Notes: generated by a model from the letters alone, not told the origin. A stretch of DNA of 64,000 nucleotides from Streptomyces sp. NBC_00464 (GCF_036013915.1 NZ_CP107899.1:2914001-2978000); one strand, 5' to 3'; positions 17,359 through 26,238 are shown, counted from the stretch's first letter. Translations and numbers: made by a program.

Positions 17359-18588
17359 ATGCCCGAGCAGAGCAGCCCGCTCGAACTGGCCGAGGGCGAT
17401 CCCTTCGGCCCGCACAACCTTCCGTACGGTGTCTTCTCCACCACCGACCGGCCCGACGAGCGGCGGGTCGGCGTCCGCATCGGCAACCACGTGCTGGACG
17501 CCGGGGCGGCCGCGCACGCGCTGGGTTCGCCCTACGCGCAACTGCTGGCCCAGCCCGACCTGATGCCCCTGCTCGCGGCCGGCCGCACCGCCTGGAGCGA
17601 TGTGCGCCGGGCCCTGACCGCGTGGGTGACGGTGCCGGCCCACCGCGCGGACATCGAACCGTTGCTGCATCCCGTCGAGTCGGTGACCCTCCACCTGCCC
17701 TACCGGGTCGCGGACTACGTGGACTTCTACGCCAGCGAGCACCACGCCACCAACGTCGGCCGCATCTTCCGCCCCGACGGCGACGCCCTCACCCCCAACT
17801 GGAAGCACCTGCCGATCGGCTACCACGGCCGCGCGGGCACCGTCGTGGTCTCGGATACGGACGTGGTGCGCCCGTCGGGACAGCGCAAGGCCCCCGCCGA
17901 CCCGGCTCCCGTCTTCGGCCCGTCCGTCAAGCTGGACATCGAGGCCGAGGTCGGCTTCGTCGTCGGCGTCGGCTCGGAGCAGGGCCGGCCGGTACCGCTG
18001 GCCGACTTCCGCGAGCACGTCTTCGGCCTGTCGCTGCTCAACGACTGGTCGGCGCGGGACATCCAGGCCTGGGAGTACGTCCCGCTGGGCCCCTTCCTCG
18101 GCAAGTCCTTCGCCACCTCCGTGTCGGCGTGGGTGACACCGCTGGAGGCCCTGGACGCCGCCCGGACCGCCCCGCCCGCCCGCGACTTCCCGCTGCTGCC
18201 CTACCTCGACGACGCGGACGACGAGGAGCCCGGCGGCTTCGACCTCCGGCTCTCCGTCGCGATCAACGGCCAGGTGGTCTCCGAGCCGCCGTTCACCACC
18301 ATGTACTGGACGGCCGCCCAGCAGCTGGCGCAGATGACGGTCAACGGCGCCTCGCTGCGCAGCGGTGACCTGTACGGCTCCGGCACCATCAGCGGCGCCC
18401 AGCCGGCCCAGCGGGGCTCCCTGCTCGAACTCACGTGGAACGGGCGCGATCCGCTCGAACTCCCGGAGGGCAAGCGAACGTTCCTGGAGGACGGCGACAC
18501 GGTGACCATCACCGCCTGGGCCCCCGGCCCGGACGGCACCCGCGTCGGTCTCGGCGAGGTGACCGGACGGATCGTACCGGCACCATGA
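17359..18588 (+). CDS. Fumarylacetoacetase
   Basis: 409-residue enzyme that hydrolyses fumarylacetoacetate to fumarate and acetoacetate, the last step of tyrosine/homogentisate breakdown. The N-terminal SH3-like domain (residues 1-110) and the FAH domain are both present; metal and substrate residues lie in YVDFYASEHHATNVG, PIGYHGRAGTVV, EAEVGFVVG and LNDWSARDIQAWEYVPLGPFLGKSF. Length matches the family. ATG 17359 has GCGAGG nine bases upstream; an earlier GTG at 17320 falls in the repeat region. No homogentisate dioxygenase gene is adjacent. The stop overlaps the next start (ATGA). Confidence 0.92.
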   Translation: MPEQSSPLELAEGDPFGPHNLPYGVFSTTDRPDERRVGVRIGNHVLDAGAAAHALGSPYAQLLAQPDLMPLLAAGRTAWSDVRRALTAWVTVPAHRADIEPLLHPVESVTLHLPYRVADYVDFYASEHHATNVGRIFRPDGDALTPNWKHLPIGYHGRAGTVVVSDTDVVRPSGQRKAPADPAPVFGPSVKLDIEAEVGFVVGVGSEQGRPVPLADFREHVFGLSLLNDWSARDIQAWEYVPLGPFLGKSFATSVSAWVTPLEALDAARTAPPARDFPLLPYLDDADDEEPGGFDLRLSVAINGQVVSEPPFTTMYWTAAQQLAQMTVNGASLRSGDLYGSGTISGAQPAQRGSLLELTWNGRDPLELPEGKRTFLEDGDTVTITAWAPGPDGTRVGLGEVTGRIVPAP

Positions 18589-19232
18589 CCCAGCCTCCCG
18601 GCCCCGGACCGACGCTGCCCGAGGAACTGCTGCTGCTCGCGCTGGACCCGCAGCGCGGCAAGCCGTACTGCCGCAACCGTTTCCTGGAGTACGCGCTGGC
18701 CGGGGCGGCCCTCGCGGAGCTGGAGCTGCAGGGGCGGATCGCCGGACAACGCGGCGAGATCCAGGTGGTCGACCCGCTGGAGCCGCCGGACCCGCTCCTG
18801 GCCGCGCTGATGCCGAGCCTGCCCGCGCCGGGCAAGGGCGGGCGCGGTTCGGGGGCCTCGGCCAGGAGCTGGGTCCGGCGCGCCGCACGGCAGGTCGGGG
18901 GCATGTATCTGGAGTCCCTGGTGCGGCAGGGCATCCTGCTCCGGGAGACCCGCCGCCTCCTCGGTCTGGTGCCGTACCACCGCCACCCGGTGGCGGCGGA
19001 GGATGTGGCCGAGCAGGCCCGTTGGCGCTACACCGCCGCTGAGCAGGAGGGCTTCCCCGACCCCCGCAGCCGGGCGCTCGCCGCGCTCGTCGCGGCCGCC
19101 GGCCTGACCCGCCACGCCGGCGACGGCCGCGCCGACCGGGGTGCGATGCGCCGCCTGATCCGGGAAAGCTGGCCTGCCCTCGCGGTGCAGCGCAACATCC
19201 GCCGGGACCGGGCGAACCAGGCGGGGAACTAG
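18585..19232 (+). CDS. GPP34/GOLPH3-family protein
   Basis: 215-residue, mostly helical protein. TLPEELLLLALDPQRGKP at residues 9-26 and the following ALAGAALAELELQGRI, with the later RQGILLRE-type strand and the ALAALVAAAGL block, are the fold markers of GPP34 (GOLPH3/Vps74-like) proteins, which in eukaryotes bind phosphatidylinositol-4-phosphate on Golgi. Actinomycetes carry many copies with unknown roles, possibly membrane-lipid binding. The start ATG overlaps the fumarylacetoacetase stop (ATGA), so expression is coupled, although no functional link is known. Confidence 0.82.
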   Translation: MTQPPGPGPTLPEELLLLALDPQRGKPYCRNRFLEYALAGAALAELELQGRIAGQRGEIQVVDPLEPPDPLLAALMPSLPAPGKGGRGSGASARSWVRRAARQVGGMYLESLVRQGILLRETRRLLGLVPYHRHPVAAEDVAEQARWRYTAAEQEGFPDPRSRALAALVAAAGLTRHAGDGRADRGAMRRLIRESWPALAVQRNIRRDRANQAGN

Positions 19233-19362
19233 GAGCTCCCCGTACGGCCCCCGGGTGGCAGATCTTGCCCCGGTCAGAGGCGTCACCGCAGGTCACAGCC
19301 GTTCCATCACGGCCCCCAAGTGGCGCAACACTGCGGCAACACCATCTCCCCCACGGCGTCGG

Positions 19363-19368
19363 TATGGT
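19363..19368 (+). promoter_or_regulatory. -10 box for leaderless GntR gene
   Basis: TATGGT is followed by seven bases and ATG 19376, with no Shine-Dalgarno between. Position and form fit a leaderless promoter; no clear -35 is present. If the upstream in-frame ATG 19364 were the start, this box would lie inside the gene. Confidence 0.4.
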
Positions 19369-19375
19369 CCACCGC

Positions 19376-20146
19376 ATGCCAGCCGAACGCATCCGTGAGC
19401 ACACCGTGCCCGTCGCCGCCGCCCGCCGGCGCCGGCTGCGCGCGGACGGTGCCCGGCTCCTCGCCGACCTGCTGCGCCACCAGGTGCGCACGGGTGCGTT
19501 CCCCGGTGGCGTCCTGCCGTACGAGGACACCATCGGCACCGACTACCGCGTCTCGCGCAACACCGTCCGCCAGGCCCTCGATCTGCTGCGCGGCGAGGGG
19601 ATCGTCGAACGGCAGCCGGGCGTCGGCACCGTCGTCGTCGGCGAGAAGTACCCGCACGCCGTGGACCGGCTCCAGGGACTCGCCGAGACCCTGCACGAAC
19701 ACGGCCGGGTCACCAACGAGGTCCGTACCGTCGGACCGGTCCCCGCACCCGCCCCCGTCGCCCGGCGGCTCGGCGTCGACGAGCACACCGACGTGCTCTA
19801 CATCGAGCGCCGCCGGCTGCTGAACGGGCTGCCGCTCTCCCTCGACCTCACCTATGTCCCGATGGACCTCGGCGCCGGGCTGCTCGGCTCCGATCTGGAG
19901 AACACCGACGTGTTCCGGCTGCTGGAGTCACTGACCGGGCAGCCGCTGGGCAGCGCCGACATCACCCTGGAGGCCGTCAACGCCGACGCGCACTCCGCCG
20001 CCGTCCTGGAGACCCCGCGCGGCTCCGCCGTCCTGATGCTGGAGCGCCTCACCCATCTCGCCGACGGACGCCCCGTCGACCTGGAGTTCATCCGGTTCCG
20101 CGGCGACCGCATCAGCATGAACGGCGTGCTGCACCGGACCGGCTGA
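19376..20146 (+). CDS. GntR-family regulator, HutC/UTRA type
   Basis: 256-residue transcription factor. Residues about 10-75 form the winged helix (YEDTIGTDYRVSRNTVRQALDLLRGEGIVERQPGVGTVV) and residues 95-250 form a UTRA ligand-binding domain (LYIERRRLLNGLPLSLDLTYVP, VLMLERLTHLADGRPVDLEFIRFRGDR). It is directly upstream, on the same strand, of the ferredoxin/ABC/flavoprotein cassette, so it is the likely local regulator with a cassette-related small molecule as inducer. Confidence 0.86.
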   Translation: MPAERIREHTVPVAAARRRRLRADGARLLADLLRHQVRTGAFPGGVLPYEDTIGTDYRVSRNTVRQALDLLRGEGIVERQPGVGTVVVGEKYPHAVDRLQGLAETLHEHGRVTNEVRTVGPVPAPAPVARRLGVDEHTDVLYIERRRLLNGLPLSLDLTYVPMDLGAGLLGSDLENTDVFRLLESLTGQPLGSADITLEAVNADAHSAAVLETPRGSAVLMLERLTHLADGRPVDLEFIRFRGDRISMNGVLHRTG

Positions 20147-20201
20147 CCCGGCCTTCGCCTCCCTACCGCCCGTCCGAACACCCCTTCCCTGGAGCCCCGC
20201 C

Positions 20202-20429
20202 ATGCCTCTGGCGCCCCAGCGGGCCGACGTGCCCGTGACCATCGACGAGTCGAAGTGCATCGACGGCTGCACCCTCTGCGTCGACATGTGCCCGCTCGAC
20301 TCCCTCGCCATCCACCCGGACAACGGCAAGGCCTACATGCACGTCGACGAGTGCTGGTACTGCGGCCCCTGCGCGGCCAGGTGCCCCACCGGAGCGGTGA
20401 CCGTCAACATGCCCTACCTCCTGCGCTGA
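20202..20429 (+). CDS. Dicluster 4Fe-4S ferredoxin, AprB-like
   Basis: 75-residue iron-sulfur protein with two clusters. Cys19, 23, 26 and 30 (C-x3-C-x2-C-x3-CP) and Cys51, 54, 57 and 61 (C-x2-C-x2-C-x3-CP) are the ligands. The spacing, KAY before the second cluster and CPTGA after it resemble the beta subunit of dissimilatory adenylylsulfate reductase (AprB) more than generic ferredoxins, although it is shorter. It should pass electrons to or from the flavoprotein encoded at the end of the cassette. GGAG precedes ATG 20202. Fourteen bases separate it from the binding-protein gene. Confidence 0.88.
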   Translation: MPLAPQRADVPVTIDESKCIDGCTLCVDMCPLDSLAIHPDNGKAYMHVDECWYCGPCAARCPTGAVTVNMPYLLR

Positions 20430-20443
20430 AAGGCCCGACTCCC

Positions 20444-21811
20444 ATGCGAAGCAAGGCATTCGGCGCGCTGTCCGGCGCCGCGCTGCTCGTGATGCTCACC
20501 GCGGGCTGCGGCGGCGGGGCGAGCGCGGACGACAGCGGCACGGTCACGGTGACCGTCGGCTACCAGTCACGGACCATCAACACGGTCACCGCCGGCACCC
20601 TGCTGCGCTCCCTCGGCTACTTCGAGGACGAACTGCGCAGCCGCGGTGAGCGGGACGGCGTCACGTACGAGGTGAAGTGGCAGGACTACGCCACCGGCGC
20701 ACCGATCACCGCGCAGATGACCGCCGGAAAGATCGACATCGGTTCCATGGGCGACTTCCCCCTGCTCATCAACGCGGCCCGCGGCAAGCAGCTCGACCGC
20801 CCCACCCGGCTCGTCTCGGTCACCGGCTACAACCTGGCCGGCGGCCTCAACACGGTGGTCACCGGACCGGATTCGAAGCTGGACTCGCTCACCGACCTGC
20901 GCGGCAAGAAGGTATCCACCAGCGTCGGATCGGCAGCGGACGGCACCCTCGTCCGCGCGCTCCAGCAGGCCGGGCTCGACCCGGAGAAGGACATCCGCAA
21001 GCTCAACCAGCAGCCCGCGGTGGGCGCTTCGGCGCTCCAGGCCGGCAGCGCCGACGCCCTCTCGCAGTTCGTCGCCTGGCCCGGACTGCTCGCCTTCCAG
21101 GGGCGGGCGAAGGCACTGTACGACGGCGCCGAGCTGAAGCTGCCGACCTTCCACGGGGTCACGGTCCGCCAGGACTTCGCCACGAAGCGGTCCGCCGTGG
21201 TGGAGGACTTCCTGCGCGCCCAGGGCCGGGCGACCGACTATCTGCACGAGCACCCGGTGGCGGCGTCCGAGTCGGTCGCGAAGGCGACCGGGCTGCCCGC
21301 CGAGGTCGTCCACCTCTACAACGGCGCCCAGGGCATCGCCACCTTCGACACCACGCTGAAGCCCGCCCTGATCGCGGCGCTGAAGAAGGACGTCCCGGTG
21401 CTGCGCTCGGCGAAGCTCGTCGGTGACGTGGATGTGGACGCGTTCGTCGACGACAGCTATGTGAAGCGGGTGTACGGCTCCGGCTACGCGAAGGCCCTCG
21501 CCGCCGGCCCGCCCGCACGTCGCGGCGGCGAGGTCTGGCCGAAGGGGAAGGACACCACGACGTCGTACGCCACCTCCGCCGAACTACTGCGGTACGTGGC
21601 CGCGCACCGCGACGCGGTCCGGGTGGCGTACGTCCCCGACGCGTCCACCGGCACGCTCTGGTTCGCGGACCGGGCGGTGTGGGTCGCAGACGGGGACGCG
21701 CTGCGGCCCTACGTCACCGAGTCCGCGGCCCACGCCGATGTGCGGGCCCACGCCGGCGCCCGCACGGTCCCGTACGCCACCGCGCTGAGCCTGGCCCGGG
21801 GCGTGTCATGA
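20444..21811 (+). CDS. ABC importer substrate-binding lipoprotein (SsuA/TauA-like) with extra C-terminal domain
   Basis: 455-residue lipoprotein with lipobox LTAGC, so the mature protein starts at Cys22. Residues 35-340 are a NMT1/SsuA-type periplasmic-binding fold (GTLLRSLGYFEDEL, GSMGDFPLLINAARGK, LRGKKVSTSVGSAADGTLVRALQQAGLD) used for sulfonates, nitrate or thiamine precursors. About 100 further residues are unusual for the family; the final 75 (ELLRYVAAHRDAVRVAYV, TGTLWFADRAVWVADG) resemble the NosL fold in pattern, which is only an eye match. The stop overlaps the permease start (ATGA). Confidence 0.85.
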   Translation: MRSKAFGALSGAALLVMLTAGCGGGASADDSGTVTVTVGYQSRTINTVTAGTLLRSLGYFEDELRSRGERDGVTYEVKWQDYATGAPITAQMTAGKIDIGSMGDFPLLINAARGKQLDRPTRLVSVTGYNLAGGLNTVVTGPDSKLDSLTDLRGKKVSTSVGSAADGTLVRALQQAGLDPEKDIRKLNQQPAVGASALQAGSADALSQFVAWPGLLAFQGRAKALYDGAELKLPTFHGVTVRQDFATKRSAVVEDFLRAQGRATDYLHEHPVAASESVAKATGLPAEVVHLYNGAQGIATFDTTLKPALIAALKKDVPVLRSAKLVGDVDVDAFVDDSYVKRVYGSGYAKALAAGPPARRGGEVWPKGKDTTTSYATSAELLRYVAAHRDAVRVAYVPDASTGTLWFADRAVWVADGDALRPYVTESAAHADVRAHAGARTVPYATALSLARGVS

Positions 21812-22671
21812 GCGGCGGCCGGTGGTCCCTCGTCCGACGCGCGCTCTCGCTGGTCGCGGCACTCGGTCTGTGGCAGGCACTGACCTCCTACGACATCAAC
21901 CTGTGGCTGCGCTTCGAACAGTTCCCGACGGTCACGGAGGTGGCCCGCGCCTACGCGGACCGGATCACGGGCGACGCGTACTGGCAGGACCTCACCGACA
22001 GCCTGACCAGGATCGTCACCGGTTTCGCGCTGGCCGCCGTCCTCGGGGTCACCGTCGGCACAGCCATCGCCCGCTCGCGGCTCGCCGCCGATCTGCTCGG
22101 CCCGGTCCTCGAAGTGCTGCGCCCGGTCCCGGCGATCGCGCTCGTCCCGGTCGCGATCCTGCTCTTCCCCAGCAACGAGCAGGGCATCGTCTTCATCACC
22201 TGCACCGCGGCGTTCTTCCCGGTCATGGTCTCCACCCGGCACGCGGTGCGGGCACTGACGCCGGTGTGGGAGGAGGCCGTCCTGACGATGGGCGGCGGAC
22301 GGTGGCGGATCCTGTGGTCCGTCGTGCTGCCCGGCGCGCTCCCCGGCATCCTCGGCGGGCTGTCCGTCGGCATCGGGGTGTCGTGGATCTGCGTCATCTC
22401 GGCCGAGATGATCTCCGGCGAGTACGGGGTCGGCTACCGCACCTGGCAGGACTACACCGTCGTCGACTATCCGGGCGTCTTCGTCGGCATGGCCACCATC
22501 GGGCTGCTCGGCTGGCTGACCTCGACGGCCGTGGAGCTGCTCGGCCGCAGGCTGACCCGTTGGCTGCCGCGCACGGAGAACCGCCCGGTGGCTCCCGCAC
22601 GCCGCCGGCCCGCCCCGGCGGCGACCGCCGTCCCCTCGGTCCGTACAGCACAGGAACGGGTGCGTTCATGA
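21808..22671 (+). CDS. ABC importer permease (SsuC/TauC type)
   Basis: 287-residue BPD_transp_1 permease with about six helices. The EAA-type cytoplasmic loop that contacts the ATPase reads EEAVLTMGGGRWRILWSVVLPGALPGI near residues 150-178, matching nitrate/sulfonate permeases. Starts with ATGA overlap on the binding-protein stop and ends with ATGA overlap on the ATPase start, giving strict translational coupling. A basic Pro/Ala tail follows the last helix. Confidence 0.9.
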   Translation: MSGGRWSLVRRALSLVAALGLWQALTSYDINLWLRFEQFPTVTEVARAYADRITGDAYWQDLTDSLTRIVTGFALAAVLGVTVGTAIARSRLAADLLGPVLEVLRPVPAIALVPVAILLFPSNEQGIVFITCTAAFFPVMVSTRHAVRALTPVWEEAVLTMGGGRWRILWSVVLPGALPGILGGLSVGIGVSWICVISAEMISGEYGVGYRTWQDYTVVDYPGVFVGMATIGLLGWLTSTAVELLGRRLTRWLPRTENRPVAPARRRPAPAATAVPSVRTAQERVRS

Positions 22672-23405
22672 GCACGAACCTCCACGGTGTCCGGCTCACC
22701 CTGCGCGACGCCACGCTCGGCCGGGCCGGGGTGCCCGTCCTGGACGGGGTCGACCTCGACGTCGTACCCGGCGAGGTCCTCACCGTCGTCGGCCCGTCCG
22801 GCTGCGGGAAGTCGACGCTGCTGCGCACCCTGGCCGGGCTGCTGCCGGCGCTCGGCGGCGAGGTGAGCCAGGACGGCGAACCCGTCACCGCGCCCCGTGC
22901 CGAACGGGCCCTCGTCTTCCAGGACGACGCGCTGCTCCCCTGGCGCACGGTCCGCGCCAACGTCGAACTGCCCCTCGCCATCCAGGGGATGGGGCGCGCC
23001 GAACGACGGGAGCGCGCCGAGGACTGGCTGGCCCGGGTCGGCCTCGCCGAGCACGCCGCCAAGCTCCCGCACCGGCTCTCCGGCGGTCAGCGCCAGCGCG
23101 TCCAGCTGGCCCGTGCCCTGGCGGCCGGGCCCCGCGCGGTCCTGATGGACGAGCCGTTCGGCGCGCTCGACGCCCAGACCAGGGCCGGGATGCAGCAGCT
23201 GCTCGTCGAGGTACTGCGGGGCAGCGGCGCCACGGTCGTCTTCGTCACGCACGACGTGGACGAGGCGCTGTTCCTCGGCGATCGCCTCGCGCTGCTCCCG
23301 ACGGGCCGGGTGCTGCCCGTGCCCCGTCCGCGCGAACGCGCCGCCCACGCCGATCCGGCGACGGTCGCGCTGCGCCGCGAGGTCCTGGAATCCCTCACTC
23401 CTTGA
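22668..23405 (+). CDS. ABC importer ATP-binding protein (SsuB/TauB type)
   Basis: 245-residue ATPase. Walker A GPSGCGKST near residue 44, Q-loop FQDDALLPWRTV, signature LSGGQRQRVQLARAL, Walker B VLMDEPFGALD and switch VFVTHDVDEAL are all intact. The FQDDALLPW Q-loop is typical of nitrate/sulfonate/taurine importers. Ends just before the flavoprotein gene; the possible TTG start of that gene overlaps this stop. Confidence 0.92.
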   Translation: MSTNLHGVRLTLRDATLGRAGVPVLDGVDLDVVPGEVLTVVGPSGCGKSTLLRTLAGLLPALGGEVSQDGEPVTAPRAERALVFQDDALLPWRTVRANVELPLAIQGMGRAERRERAEDWLARVGLAEHAAKLPHRLSGGQRQRVQLARALAAGPRAVLMDEPFGALDAQTRAGMQQLLVEVLRGSGATVVFVTHDVDEALFLGDRLALLPTGRVLPVPRPRERAAHADPATVALRREVLESLTP

Positions 23406-23431
23406 ACTTCCTTCTCCTGAAAGGCCCTCCC

Positions 23432-26152
23432 GTGCAGATCCCCGCCCTCGCCGACGCCGAGGAACTCTCCTGCGACGTGCTGGTGGTCGGCGGCGGTACG
23501 GCCGGCACGATGGCGGCCCTCACCGCCGCCGAGCACGGCGCCTCGGTCCTCCTGCTGGAGAAGGCGCACGTCCGGCACTCCGGCGCGCTCGCCATGGGCA
23601 TGGACGGAGTGAACAACGCCGTGATCCCGGGCCGCGCCGAGCCCGACGACTACGTCGCCGAGATCACCCGCGCCAACGACGGCATCGTCGACCAGTCCAC
23701 CGTCCGGCAGACCGCGACGCGTGGCTTCGCGATGGTGCGCCGGCTGGAGTCGTACGGGGTGAAGTTCGAGAAGGACGAGCACGGCGAGTACGCGGTCCGC
23801 CAGGTCCACCGCTCCGGCTCGTACGTGCTGCCGATGCCCGAGGGCAAGGACGTGAAGAAGGTCCTCTACCGGCAGCTGCGCCGCCGCGAGATGCGCGAGC
23901 GCATCCGCATCGAGAACCGCGTCATGCCGGTGCGCATCCTCACCGGCGACGACGGCCGGGCCATCGGCGCGGCCGGCTTCAACACCCGCACGGGACAGTT
24001 CGTCACGGTCCGGGCGGGCGCAGTCATCCTCGCCACGGGTGCCTGCGGACGACTCGGCCTGCCGGCCTCCGGCTACCTCTACGGTACGTACGAGAACCCC
24101 ACCAACGCCGGTGACGGCTACGCCATGGCGTACCACGCGGGCGCCGAACTGACCGGCATCGAGTGCTTCCAGATCAATCCGCTGATCAAGGACTACAACG
24201 GCCCGGCCTGCGCCTACGTCGCCAACCCCTTCGGCGGCTATCAGGTCAACCGGCACGGCGAACGCTTCGTGGACTCCGACTACTGGTCGGGCCAGATGAT
24301 GGCGGAGTTCGCGGCGGAGGTAGCCTCCGACCGGGGACCGGTCTACCTGAAACTGAGCCATCTGCCGGAGGAGTCCGTCAGCGCGCTGGAGACGATCCTC
24401 CACTCCACCGAGCGGCCGACCCGCGGCACGTTCCACGCGGGACGCGGCCACGACTACCGCACCCACGACATCGAGATGCACATCTCCGAGATCGGACTGT
24501 GCGGCGGCCATTCAGCCTCCGGCGTCCGCGTCGACGACCACGCCCGCACCACGGTGGACCGCCTCTACGCGGCCGGCGACCTCGCCTGCGTACCGCACAA
24601 CTACATGATCGGCGCGTTCGTCTTCGGCGATCTGGCGGGCGAGGACGCGGCCCGGTTCACCGCGTACGAGGGCGAGTTGCCGGCCGACCAGCTCGACGCG
24701 GCCCACGAGCTGGTCTACCGGCCGCTGCGCAACCCGGACGGGCCTCCGCAGCCGCAGGTCGAGTACAAGCTGCGCCGCTTCGTGAACGACTACGTGGCCC
24801 CGCCCAAGTCCGGTGCCCGGCTCTCGATCGCCCTGGAGTCGTTCGAGCGGATGCGGACGGACCTCGCGGAGATGGGCGCGAAGACCCCGCACGAGCTGAT
24901 GCGGTGCGCGGAGGTGTCGTTCATCCGGGACTGCGCGGAGATGGCGGCCCGCTCCTCGCTCGCCCGTACGGAGTCCCGCTGGGGCCTCTACCACGAGCGC
25001 ACGGACCATCCGGAGCGGGACGACGCGGACTGGTTCCACCACCTGGACCTGTACAAGTCGGCTTCGGGCGCGATGGAGTTCACGGCCCGGCCGGTGGCGC
25101 CGTACCTGGTTCCGGTGGAGGGCTTCGCCCCGGCCGGCGGGCCGGTACGGCGGATCGGCGAGGTGGAGCCGGAGGGGGTGGGGACTGCGGGTGCGCGGGA
25201 CGCGGCGCCGGTGTCCACGTCCGCCCGTACGCGCGCGCCGGAGGCCCCCGGGCCGGTCCCTTCCACCTCCCCGCGCATTCTGGAGCTGCTGGCCCTGAAC
25301 GAGGACGAGCCGGAACTGGCGACCCTCACCCCCTACCTGGCCGACCCCGACCCGGCCGTCCGCCGCGCCGCCGTCGCCGCGCTCACGGAGTCCACCCCGA
25401 CGGGCGCGGGCCCCGCCCTGGCGGCCGCGCTCGCCGACCCGGCCGCCCCCGTCCGCACGGCCGTCGCCGCGTCCCTGCGGGAACTGGTCGAGGTGCTGGA
25501 ACCCTCGCCCGCCCTGCGCACGCCCCTGGTCACCGCGCTCTCCTCGGCCGACCCGGTGGTCCGCGCCGCCGCCCTGGACACGCTGCGGGCGCTGCGGCTC
25601 GGCGATGCGGAGCTGTACGGCGCCACGCTCACCGACCCGGATCTCGATGTACGGGTCGAGACCGTCCGGGCCCTGGTGTCCGTGGACGCGGTGGAGGGGC
25701 TGGCCCTGGCCGCCGCCGACCCGGCCCGCGAGGTGCGGGTGGCGGTGGCGAAGGGGCTGGCCGCTGTCCGCTCCCCCGCCCCGGATCCGCTGGCTCCGCT
25801 GCTGGACGACCCGGACGCGCTGGTGCGGGCGGCGGCTCTGGCCGCGCTTGCGGGGACGGGGTGCCCGGCGGCGTACGCCGAGCGGGCGGTGGCCGCGCTG
25901 ACGGACCCGGCCTGGCGGGTACGCGCGGGCGCGGCGACGGCACTGTCCTCGGCGGATCCGGAGGAGGCGACCGGCCCGCTGGCCGGTGCGCTGGCCGACC
26001 CGAACGCCGATGTGCGCAAGGCGGCGGTGCTGGCGCTGCTGCGTCACCCGGGGCACGCGGCGGCGCGGGAGGCCCTGGCGGGGGCGGTGGCGGACCCGGA
26101 CGCGGATGTGCGGGCCTATGCGGGGAGAGGGATGGCGGTCAACGGCGCGTGA
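23432..26152 (+). CDS. AprA/fumarate-reductase-like flavoprotein fused to HEAT repeats
   Basis: 906-residue protein. Residues 15-570 are an FAD_binding_2 flavoprotein: dinucleotide motif VVGGGTAGTM (about 18-27), AGAVILATGACG, the FQINPLIKDYNGPACAYV active-site-region block and LYAAGDLACVPHN with NYMIGAFVFGDLAGEDA. The arrangement resembles AprA and succinate/fumarate dehydrogenases. After a Pro/Ala linker, residues about 615-900 are roughly nine HEAT-like repeats with the recurring pattern LxDPDxxVRxAAxxAL. GTG 23432 is preferred since GAAAGG is eight bases upstream, the same CTGAAAGGCCC leader seen before the binding-protein gene; a TTG at 23402 overlapping the ATPase stop is the alternative. 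Probable partner of the small ferredoxin; substrate unknown. Confidence 0.85.
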   Translation: MQIPALADAEELSCDVLVVGGGTAGTMAALTAAEHGASVLLLEKAHVRHSGALAMGMDGVNNAVIPGRAEPDDYVAEITRANDGIVDQSTVRQTATRGFAMVRRLESYGVKFEKDEHGEYAVRQVHRSGSYVLPMPEGKDVKKVLYRQLRRREMRERIRIENRVMPVRILTGDDGRAIGAAGFNTRTGQFVTVRAGAVILATGACGRLGLPASGYLYGTYENPTNAGDGYAMAYHAGAELTGIECFQINPLIKDYNGPACAYVANPFGGYQVNRHGERFVDSDYWSGQMMAEFAAEVASDRGPVYLKLSHLPEESVSALETILHSTERPTRGTFHAGRGHDYRTHDIEMHISEIGLCGGHSASGVRVDDHARTTVDRLYAAGDLACVPHNYMIGAFVFGDLAGEDAARFTAYEGELPADQLDAAHELVYRPLRNPDGPPQPQVEYKLRRFVNDYVAPPKSGARLSIALESFERMRTDLAEMGAKTPHELMRCAEVSFIRDCAEMAARSSLARTESRWGLYHERTDHPERDDADWFHHLDLYKSASGAMEFTARPVAPYLVPVEGFAPAGGPVRRIGEVEPEGVGTAGARDAAPVSTSARTRAPEAPGPVPSTSPRILELLALNEDEPELATLTPYLADPDPAVRRAAVAALTESTPTGAGPALAAALADPAAPVRTAVAASLRELVEVLEPSPALRTPLVTALSSADPVVRAAALDTLRALRLGDAELYGATLTDPDLDVRVETVRALVSVDAVEGLALAAADPAREVRVAVAKGLAAVRSPAPDPLAPLLDDPDALVRAAALAALAGTGCPAAYAERAVAALTDPAWRVRAGAATALSSADPEEATGPLAGALADPNADVRKAAVLALLRHPGHAAAREALAGAVADPDADVRAYAGRGMAVNGA

Positions 26153-26238
26153 CTCGTTCACACGTTCAGGCAGGCCCGTGCCGGTTCTGTGCGGATACGC
26201 TGGACGGACCCGCCAGACTCCGGCTTATGGGAGCACTG

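Noticed and set aside
13701..17486. 1261-codon open frame antisense to the POT transporter and CocE genes
   Set aside because: Runs across two well-supported genes and their terminator; its composition (Gly, Arg, Val, His, Asp) is that of a reverse-frame shadow.
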